Source: Gaiellasilicea sp037720595
GTDB taxonomy: Bacteria; Actinomycetota; Thermoleophilia; Gaiellales; Gaiellaceae
Length of the DNA stretch: 64,000 nt
Direction: 5' to 3'
Assembly: GCA_037720595.1 (NCBI GenBank)
Contig: JBBJLW010000010.1
Location: 1-64,000 of the forward strand
Shown: one piece after another, positions 57,582-64,000 of the stretch
Layout: each line of letters starts with the position of its first letter
Position numbering within the stretch: position 1 is the stretch's first letter
Made by a program: the position numbers and the translations under genes
The notes under the pieces: model-generated
What the model was told of the DNA's origin: nothing
The model's database searches: none
Seen by the model: the letters and a program-made list of their open reading frames with translations, nothing else

Positions 57582-58121
57582 CTAGGAAGCCTCGGCCCGC
57601 CTGGCGAAGCGGCGAATCGCAGCTCCGGAATAGCGGACGACGAAGCCGATCAGGACGCCGAGAGCCGCGCCCGCAAAGACGTCCAGCGGGTAGTGGACGC
57701 CGACGTAGACCCGCGAGAACGCGATCACCGCAGCGAGCGCGAAGAGCGGCCAGCGCAGCCGCGGCACAGCGAGTGCCAGAACGGTGGCACACGCGAAGGC
57801 GACGGTAGCGTGACCGGACGGAAACGAGCTCGTCGCCGGTAGGGAGACGAGCGGCTCCGGCTCGGGATCGCGAAGCGGAGGACGATCGCGGTCGAGCCAG
57901 TCCTTGGCGCCGCCTGAGACCGCCTCGGCGACGAGGATCGTGGCACCCGTGCGAGCGGCGAGGAGCGGTCGCCGCCACGAAAGCCCCGAGAGTACGATCG
58001 CGAGCAGCAACCAGATCGCGCCGAACGAGCCGGCATAGGTGATTCCCTCGAGGATCGGATCGAGCACGCCGAGGCGGTGGTCGACGACCCACTGCTGGAG
58101 AGAGTGATCGAGCGAGGTCAG
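57582..58121 (-). CDS. PAP2-family phosphatase, probable CTG start
   Basis: A 179-aa membrane PAP2 phosphatase with the three catalytic motifs KDWLDRDRP, PSGH and SRVYVGVHYPLD, and about five hydrophobic segments. It would remove phosphate from phosphatidic acid, undecaprenyl diphosphate or a similar lipid. The first ATG/GTG/TTG is GTG 58067, but in-frame codons upstream give DHSLQQWVVDHRLG, a family-like N-terminus. CTG 58121 overlaps the upstream TGA as CTGA, so I place the start there. Confidence 0.8.
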   Translation of the reverse strand: MTSLDHSLQQWVVDHRLGVLDPILEGITYAGSFGAIWLLLAIVLSGLSWRRPLLAARTGATILVAEAVSGGAKDWLDRDRPPLRDPEPEPLVSLPATSSFPSGHATVAFACATVLALAVPRLRWPLFALAAVIAFSRVYVGVHYPLDVFAGAALGVLIGFVVRYSGAAIRRFARRAEAS

Positions 58122-58711
58122 ACTGGGAGAAGCTGCTTCGTCGATTCGATCAGCGCACGCGGATCGAAGGGCTTGCCGATGAAGCCGTGCGCCCCGCGCG
58201 ACGTCGCCTCGGCAACCGAGCGCTCGTCGACCTTGCCGCTGAACATGATCACGGGAATCGCACCCACTCCGTGCCTCTCCTGGACGCGGCGCAGCATCTC
58301 CCAGCCGTCGACCTGGGGCATCATCACGTCGAGGAGGATCAGATCCGGCGGCTCCTCGTCGAGCACTTCCAGGCCCTCGTCGGCGCTGCCCGCCTCACGC
58401 ACGACGTAGCCCTCCGCCTCGAGGTTGACGCGGACGTACTCACGGAGCTTCGCGTCGTCGTCGACGATCAGTACGAGCGGGCCGGCCGTGGAAGCAGGGC
58501 CGCCGCGCCCGGAGCCTTCGAGAAACTGATCGAGGTCGGCGCGACGGTAGCGCCGGTGTCCGCCCGGCGTCTTGAAGGACGAGACCCGATCCGAATCCGT
58601 CCACTTGCGCATCGTGCTCTGCGCGACGCCGACATATTTCGCGGCCTGTCCGAGCGTGAGCCACTCGGGCTGGATCTCGACGCCTCGTCTCCGTCCTTCC
58701 CCGTTCGCCAC
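58118..58711 (-). CDS. HTH (BldC/MerR-like) plus receiver domain protein
   Basis: A 197-aa regulator with an unusual domain order. Residues 15-65 are a small excisionase/BldC-type winged helix (LTLGQAAKYVGVAQSTMRKWTDSD, then KTPGGHRRYRRADLDQFL). Residues 78-196 are a complete receiver domain: DDD at the start, phospho-Asp in LILLDVMMPQVDGWEML, Ser in MFSGKVD and Lys in GFIGKPFDP. Most response regulators have the receiver first. It may bind DNA or another partner when phosphorylated; no kinase is adjacent. GTG 58711 has TAGATT six bases upstream. Confidence 0.87.
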   Translation of the reverse strand: MANGEGRRRGVEIQPEWLTLGQAAKYVGVAQSTMRKWTDSDRVSSFKTPGGHRRYRRADLDQFLEGSGRGGPASTAGPLVLIVDDDAKLREYVRVNLEAEGYVVREAGSADEGLEVLDEEPPDLILLDVMMPQVDGWEMLRRVQERHGVGAIPVIMFSGKVDERSVAEATSRGAHGFIGKPFDPRALIESTKQLLPV

Positions 58712-58717
58712 GGCGCG

Positions 58718-58723
58718 AATCTA
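58718..58723 (-). promoter_or_regulatory. candidate -10 (TAGATT) of the HTH-receiver gene
   Basis: TAGATT is exactly six bases before GTG 58711 on the minus strand. It lies in the 39-bp gap after the 78-aa protein gene, where no Shine-Dalgarno is seen. Confidence 0.48.
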
Positions 58724-58750
58724 CCCAAACTTGACGGTTTCTGAAACGGC

Positions 58751-58987
58751 TTACCCGTTGGAAACGGTAACGGTGATCGTCTTGGCCGCCGGCGGGAGCG
58801 GTTGCGGCTTCAACGTGCGCACGCTCGTCCGCGTTCCACCGGGTGCGGGTCCGTCTGCCAGCGCCCGGCCGATCGCGATGCCGAGCAGAAGCACGAGCCC
58901 AGCGAGGAGAACGGCGGCCACCGGTCGGATGAATCTGTTGCGCTGCTTCCGGCGGCGGGCGCGAACGCGTTCCTCGGAGCTGCTCAC
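58751..58987 (-). CDS. small single-pass membrane protein
   Basis: A 78-aa protein: basic N-terminal 20 residues (SEERVRARRRKQRNRF), a hydrophobic helix (IRPVAAVLLAGLVLLLGIAIG) and an exported tail rich in Pro and Thr ending ITVTVSNG. GTG 58987 overlaps the stop of the 105-aa gene by four bases. It sits in the FtsB-DUF501 neighbourhood, so a cell-envelope or division role is possible but unsupported by motif. Confidence 0.68.
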   Translation of the reverse strand: MSSSEERVRARRRKQRNRFIRPVAAVLLAGLVLLLGIAIGRALADGPAPGGTRTSVRTLKPQPLPPAAKTITVTVSNG

Positions 58988-59301
58988 GGCTCGTAGTCGA
59001 CGGCGCCGCGAGAATAGAGCTGGAACGCGGTCGCCTCGACGAGCGAGAGCGTCCGCGGCCACCCCGGCGCCGGCGCGCGTTGGGAGACGATCTCACGGCT
59101 CCAGGAATCGGCGCCGGCGTACACGCGGGTGAGCTCGGCCAGCGTGAACGTGCCGCCCACGCGACGGCGCAGCTCCTCCGTCACGGCCTCGACCTGCGCC
59201 AGCAGCCGCTCGCGCTCGCGCGCATCCTCGGCCTGCTCCAGCAGTCGCCGCCGACCGTCCTCCCACTCGCGCCGGGCGCTCTCGATCTCCACCTCCGACA
59301 T
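58984..59301 (-). CDS. helical protein of unknown function
   Basis: A 105-aa protein: a long charged helix that could form a coiled coil (VEIESARREWEDGRRRLLEQAEDARERERL..QVEAVTEELRRRV is the extent), then a conserved-looking C-terminal part (GTFTLAELTRVYAGADSW, LSLVEATAFQLYSRGAVDYEP). I do not recognise the family. TAGCAT, beginning with the DUF501 stop codon, lies seven bases before ATG 59301. Its position in the ftsB cluster suggests a division-associated role. Confidence 0.7.
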   Translation of the reverse strand: MSEVEIESARREWEDGRRRLLEQAEDARERERLLAQVEAVTEELRRRVGGTFTLAELTRVYAGADSWSREIVSQRAPAPGWPRTLSLVEATAFQLYSRGAVDYEP

Positions 59302-59308
59302 GCGCGCG

Positions 59309-59314
59309 ATGCTA
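59309..59314 (-). promoter_or_regulatory. candidate -10 (TAGCAT) inside the DUF501 stop codon
   Basis: The TAG stop of the DUF501 gene reads on as TAGCAT on the minus strand, then seven bases and the ATG of the 105-aa gene. Confidence 0.43.
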
Positions 59315-59809
59315 CTGCGGCGTACAGCAGACCTGCGCGGGCCAGAGGGGCTCGAGCTCGGCGAGAACACGCTCGCCGAGCATGTATCCAGGCTGCGCGA
59401 GTGCGTACGCGGCGTGAGCATGAAGGCACTTGAGCCTGCGTGGATTGGCGCTGCCGCCGATCCCGAGCTCGAGCGAGGCGCCGCCGTCGCGGCCGATTTT
59501 CGCGCCGGCCAACGTCCGCCGTACCGATCGCTGCTCGGCGGTCGCCCGTTCGAGATCCGCACCGAGCTCGGGGTCCTCGGCGACAGCCGTGCTCCAGCGC
59601 CCGACCCCACCGGCGGCCTCGAGACGGGCGACCGCGGCGACGAGGTGTGGGCAGGTGAGGTAGTACGTGGTGGGGAAAGGCTCGCCGCGGGCGTCGTAGG
59701 GCTCTTGCTCCGTGACGGCGGGCGAGCCGAACGGACAGCGCCGCGCTACGCGGCGAAATGCGCGGGCCGGCCGGCCGAGCTGGCGCTCGACGAGGGCGCG
59801 ATCATCCAT
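59312..59809 (-). CDS. DUF501 family protein
   Basis: A 165-aa protein of the DUF501 family, widespread in actinobacteria next to ftsB. Landmarks are RCPFGSPAV near residue 25, FPTTYYLTCPHLVAAVARLEAAG and GGSANPRRLKCLHAHAAYAL with conserved Cys and His, a possible metal or iron-sulfur site. Function is not established. ATG 59809 lies inside the end of the ftsB-like gene (eight-base overlap), and TACGAT stands eight bases before it. Confidence 0.88.
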   Translation of the reverse strand: MDDRALVERQLGRPARAFRRVARRCPFGSPAVTEQEPYDARGEPFPTTYYLTCPHLVAAVARLEAAGGVGRWSTAVAEDPELGADLERATAEQRSVRRTLAGAKIGRDGGASLELGIGGSANPRRLKCLHAHAAYALAQPGYMLGERVLAELEPLWPAQVCCTPQ

Positions 59810-60230
59810 CCCGCCCGATCGTAGCCTTGCTCATCGTGGACGTGCCCAGCCGAGATGCTCGTTGCGCCTGTCGCCACTCGGCGATCCCTCGAACGATGAA
59901 GAGCTGCTCGCCGGGCCGAACGAGCCCGTTCCGACGGGCCTCCCGGGTGAGCGCCGTGAGCGTCGCCGAGCGCTCGAGCCGCGCCTGGAGCCGAGTCCGC
60001 TCCGCCCGCAGCTCCCGCACCTCTACCTGGCGCTCGTTCAGCGTCGAGCGGGTCTCGACGTAGCTCGCGAGCGGTCGGTAGTAGAGGAACGCGACGAACC
60101 CGAGCACCCCGACGACGCACCAGCGGAGCAGCACCGCCGACCGGTGCGAGCGCGCGCGGCGCTTGGGTTTCTTCCTCGGCGGAGCTTCCTCCTGCCGCCG
60201 AGAGGTCGGGCGCTGTGCTCGCTTGGCCAC
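59802..60230 (-). CDS. ftsB: FtsB/DivIC-like septum formation protein
   Basis: A 142-aa bitopic membrane protein: 30-residue basic cytoplasmic tail, one helix (LLRWCVVGVLGFVAFLYY), and an extracytoplasmic coiled coil (YVETRSTLNERQVEVRELRAER). LTREARRNGLVRPGEQLFIV at about residues 95-115 is the DivIC/FtsB C-terminal motif. It forms a divisome complex with FtsL and FtsQ. The C-terminal 30 residues beyond that motif are extra. It overlaps DUF501 by eight bases, in the typical actinobacterial order. Confidence 0.88.
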   Translation of the reverse strand: MAKRAQRPTSRRQEEAPPRKKPKRRARSHRSAVLLRWCVVGVLGFVAFLYYRPLASYVETRSTLNERQVEVRELRAERTRLQARLERSATLTALTREARRNGLVRPGEQLFIVRGIAEWRQAQRASRLGTSTMSKATIGRDG

Positions 60231-60297
60231 GGCACTCGTTTCCGCGCTCGCGCGTCACCTCCTGCATCCGCCGGGCCGTTCGAGCGCGTACGTGCCC

Positions 60298-60323
60298 CCA
60301 GGGGGCCGGCGAGGGCCCCCTGG
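60298..60323. terminator. stable hairpin downstream of pyk
   Basis: CCAGGGGGCC (60298-60307) pairs perfectly with GGCCCCCTGG (60314-60323) around the loop GGCGAG. It lies 100 nt after the pyk stop and 68 nt before ftsB on the same strand, in the 192-bp spacer between them. It should end the eno-pyk mRNA. The rest of the spacer holds no gene. Confidence 0.8.
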
Positions 60324-60422
60324 CAACACGCTAGCTGCCAACGCCGACCGAGGCGTGACGGCTTCCTTGCGACTCTGTAACACCTGAGCACGGCCCGCCG
60401 GAGCGCCGCCGACCCCGTGAGC

Positions 60423-61832
60423 TCAGGCGATATCGACTTTGATCACGTTCGTCGTTCCGGGCATGTTCACCGCAGTCCCTGCGGTGATCACGACACGGTC
60501 GCCCGACTCGACGATTCCCGTGCTCCGCGCCGCCTCGAGCGAAGTCGCCCAGAGCTCCTCCACGTCGGCTGCCTGCGGGATGTGTACCGGCGTCACCCCC
60601 CACTCGAGCGCCATGTGTTGGAAGGAGTGCTTGTGGTGGGTCAACCCAATGATCGGCCGCCGCGGGCGCAACCGCGCGACCGCCGAGGCGGTGCGGCCGG
60701 TGAAGGTCGGGACGAGCAGCGCTTTCGCGGCGAGTGCCTCCGCGATGTCACACGCGGCGTTCGACATCGCCTGGCCGATCGTCGGCTTCTCCTCGGCCTC
60801 CGGGATCTCGTGCCGGTAGCCGAGACTCGGCTCGACGGCGTAGGCGATCCTGTTCATCAGCGCGACCGCCTCCACCGGGTAGTCGCCTACCGCGGTCTCG
60901 CCGGAGAGCATCAGCGCCGAGGTGCCGTCGAGGATTGCGTTCGCGACGTCCGAGGCTTCCGCTCGGGTCGGCTCGGGCGAGTGGATCATCGACTCGAGCA
61001 TCTGCGTCGCCGTGATCACCGGCTTGCCGCGCTCGAGCGCCCGCAGGATGATTCGCTTCTGGAGCAGCGGCACGTCGGCGGCGCCGATCTCGACCCCGAG
61101 ATCGCCGCGCGCGACCATCACCGCATCGGCCGCGCCGAGAATGTCGTCGAGGACGACCACCGCTTCGGCCTTCTCGATCTTCGCGATCACGTGTGCGGTC
61201 GAGTTGGCCGCCTCGATCAGCGTCCGGAGCGCCTGGACGTCGGACGCGGTGCGGACGAACGAGAGCGCAACGTAGTCGACGCCGAGCTCGAGCGCGAACT
61301 GAAGGTCGTCGAGATCCTTTCGCGTCAGGGAAGGGATCGGCAGCGGCACCCCGGGCAGATTGACTCCCTTGTGGGAGCTGACCGTGCCGCCCACGAGCAC
61401 CTCGCAGCGCGCGCGCCCCCGCTCGACTTTCTCGACGCGCAGGCGCACCGACCCGTCGTCGATCAAGACGTCGTTTCCCGGCCGGAGGATCGAGCCGAGC
61501 ACGTCCGGCGCGACGGGAAGGTCATCCGGCTGCGCGCCGTCCTCGCCGGCGATCGTGACGAACTCGCCGCGGACGAGCGCGATCGGGGCGGCCAGCTCGC
61601 CGATGCGGAGCTTGGGCCCCTGCAGGTCGGCGATCACCGCCACGGGCCTCCCCACTCGTTCCTGGGTCGCACGGATCAGGCGCGCAGTCTCCGCGTGATC
61701 CTCGAGCGTTCCGTGCGAGAAGTTCAGGCGGGCGCCGTCGATCGTCTCCAAGAGCTGTTCGAGCACTGCGGGCGACGAGCTTGCGGGGCCGATCGTGGCG
61801 ACGATCTTCGTGCGACGCGGTTCGAGAGCCAT
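60423..61832 (-). CDS. pyk: pyruvate kinase
   Basis: A 469-aa pyruvate kinase. RTKIVATIGPASSS opens it; LNFSHGTLEDH and VIADLQGPKLRIGE bind phosphate and substrate, VIAKIEKAEAVV holds the catalytic Lys, and ARGDLGVEIG and ITATQMLESMI contain metal and phosphoenolpyruvate ligands. The C-terminal GTAVNMPGTTNVIKV is typical of bacterial enzymes. It makes pyruvate and ATP in the last glycolytic step. ATG 61832 is preceded by TAGCCT, which begins with the enolase stop codon. Confidence 0.95.
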   Translation of the reverse strand: MALEPRRTKIVATIGPASSSPAVLEQLLETIDGARLNFSHGTLEDHAETARLIRATQERVGRPVAVIADLQGPKLRIGELAAPIALVRGEFVTIAGEDGAQPDDLPVAPDVLGSILRPGNDVLIDDGSVRLRVEKVERGRARCEVLVGGTVSSHKGVNLPGVPLPIPSLTRKDLDDLQFALELGVDYVALSFVRTASDVQALRTLIEAANSTAHVIAKIEKAEAVVVLDDILGAADAVMVARGDLGVEIGAADVPLLQKRIILRALERGKPVITATQMLESMIHSPEPTRAEASDVANAILDGTSALMLSGETAVGDYPVEAVALMNRIAYAVEPSLGYRHEIPEAEEKPTIGQAMSNAACDIAEALAAKALLVPTFTGRTASAVARLRPRRPIIGLTHHKHSFQHMALEWGVTPVHIPQAADVEELWATSLEAARSTGIVESGDRVVITAGTAVNMPGTTNVIKVDIA

Positions 61833-61841
61833 GACTAGAGG

Positions 61842-63115
<1,274 letters not shown>

Positions 63116-63119
<4 letters not shown>

Positions 63120-63907
63120 TCCATCTCCTTGGCGAGCTCGAAGTAGCGGTCCTGCTCGGCGAGCGGAAGCTCGAGCCAATTCTCGCCTGCTTCAGCTGCA
63201 CGGCGCTCCGCCTCCTCGACACGCCGGCGGAAACGGGCGGTCGCGGCGCGAAGCTCGAGCTCCGGATCGGCGTTCAAACGGCGAGCGACGTTGACGGCGG
63301 CGAAGAGCAGGTCGCCGAGCTCGGCTGCCTGGCGGCGATCGGGCGGCGTTTCCGGCGCCGGGTCGGACCCGTTGCGCAGCTCCGCCTTCAGCTCGGCAAG
63401 CTCCTCCTCGAGATCGCCGAGCGCACCGGCGAGATCCGGGTATTCGAAGCCGACGGCGGCCGCGCGACGTTGCACCTTGCGCGCCTGCAGAAGTGCGGGC
63501 AGCGACGCAGGCACGTCGTGGAAAACCCCTCGCCGCCCTTCCTGCTCGGTCTTCAGCGCCTCCCAGCGCTCGCGCACCCGCTCGGCGGTCTTCGCCTCGG
63601 CCTCGCCGAAGACGTGCGGGTGCCGGCGCACGAGCTTGGCGTGCACGCTCCGAGCCACCGCCTCGAGATCGCCGTCGCCCTGCTCCTCGAGGAGCAGGGC
63701 GAGAAAGTAGACCTGAAAGAGCAGATCGCCCAGCTCGTCGAGCAGCTTCGCCGGCTCGCCGCCCGCCGCCGCGTCTGCGACCTCGTAGGCCTCTTCGACG
63801 GTGTGCGGGACGATCGTCAGCGCCGTCTGCTCGCGATCCCACGGGCAGTCGCGACGCAGCCGGCGCGTCAGCTCCTGGAGCTCGAGGAGCGCCTCTCCTA
63901 GAGCCAC
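63116..63907 (-). CDS. mazG: MazG nucleoside triphosphate pyrophosphohydrolase
   Basis: A 263-aa MazG protein with two MazG-like modules. The first, residues 8-120, has CPWDREQT, the EEAYEV metal Glu motif and DELGDLLFQVYFLALL. The second, around residues 155-215, is more diverged, with LEEELAELKAEL and AELGDLLFAAVNVARRL. It removes noncanonical or excess NTPs, and in mycobacteria it helps clear oxidised nucleotides. GTG 63907 directly abuts the TAA stop of the upstream gene; the 3' end overlaps eno. Confidence 0.93.
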
Positions 63908-64000
63908 TTACTCCTCGGAGTCAGTCGTCGCGCCCGTCGTAGCGGCCGGCGGCGGCGTGAACCCGATCGCGTACGAGACCTGATCCTCGTACTCCTGCTT
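63908..64000 (-). CDS. C-terminus of a probable foldase (partial)
   Basis: The minus frame entering at the right edge gives 30 residues ending in a Pro/Thr/Ala-rich, acidic tail (GFTPPPAATTGATTDSEE) and TAA at 63908-63910. The preceding residues KQEYEDQVSYAIGF resemble the end of SurA/PrsA-type peptidyl-prolyl isomerases, which often precede mazG in these lineages. The fragment is too short to prove this. It abuts the mazG start codon. Confidence 0.55.
   Translation of the reverse strand, partial: KQEYEDQVSYAIGFTPPPAATTGATTDSEE

Noticed and set aside
60231..60422. Small RNA or tRNA gene between pyk and ftsB
   Set aside because: Apart from the perfect 10-bp hairpin, no cloverleaf or conserved RNA pattern is visible.

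Overview
This is a gene-dense, very GC-rich (about two thirds or more G+C by eye) stretch of a bacterial chromosome. The gene content suggests an actinomycete-type organism, most likely class Thermoleophilia (Gaiellales or Solirubrobacterales relatives); that placement is inferred from content and was not tested by a search. Pointers are a SigA-type sigma factor, a CysO/CysM/Mec cysteine route, the FtsB-DUF501 pair next to pyruvate kinase, enolase and MazG, frequent GTG starts, and many genes whose start codon lies 6-8 nt after a TANNNT hexamer, as expected for leaderless mRNAs. I see no tRNA, rRNA, CRISPR array, transposase or phage gene. No gene-free stretch exceeds about 200 bases. Layout, left to right. 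1-9.3 kb: phospholipase D-like protein, a secreted protein of unknown function, aminotransferase plus leucine-type dehydrogenase, acyl-CoA dehydrogenase and sugar dehydrogenase, a vanadium haloperoxidase relic, a YtcJ-like amidohydrolase and an HxlR regulator with two palindromes around its promoter. 9.3-15 kb: alpha/beta hydrolase, two M20 peptidases, primary-type sigma factor and a TPR protein. 15.1-17.9 kb: a four-gene sulfur-carrier cysteine operon (rhodanese-ThiF, CysO, CysM, Mec). 17.9-20.3 kb: two small secreted cupredoxins flanking an aldo/keto reductase and a metallo-beta-lactamase-like protein. 20.3-28.1 kb: a seven-gene xylose-type sugar uptake and catabolism block under a ROK regulator. 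28.2-30.3 kb: malate synthase and a MazEF-type toxin-antitoxin pair. 30.3-38.6 kb: a TPP enzyme/aldehyde dehydrogenase operon, an M19 dipeptidase reading divergently, and an ADH-SDR-XdhC operon in which XdhC is split in two. 38.6-49 kb: small enzymes, a CNNM/CorC membrane protein, a radical-SAM repair-type protein behind a LexA-type box, a NarL-type two-component pair, a REP-like hairpin pair, FAD oxidoreductase, glyoxalase-fold protein, ferredoxin, DUF309 and an ANT(3'')/ANT(9)-like nucleotidyltransferase. 48.8-56.7 kb: cytochrome c/thiol-redox genes, then an operon with four-base overlaps: GAF-SpoIIE phosphatase, spermidine-synthase-like membrane protein, GDPD, L,D-transpeptidase and TlpA. 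56.7-64 kb: small membrane proteins, PAP2 phosphatase, an HTH-receiver protein, and the conserved block 78-aa protein, 105-aa protein, DUF501, FtsB, pyk, eno, mazG and the tail of a probable foldase. The most interesting observation is the organisation of gene junctions. All seven same-strand junctions with a 9-11 nt gap end the upstream gene in TAG, and in six of them that TAG begins a TAGNNT hexamer 6-8 nt before the next start codon. This suggests that stop codons double as -10 elements for leaderless internal promoters. Other highlights are the rearranged CysO pathway with a CysO tail beyond Gly-Gly, overlapping divergent -10 boxes between gabD and an M19 peptidase, an SOS box on the radical-SAM gene, and an N-terminal HTH plus C-terminal receiver regulator.
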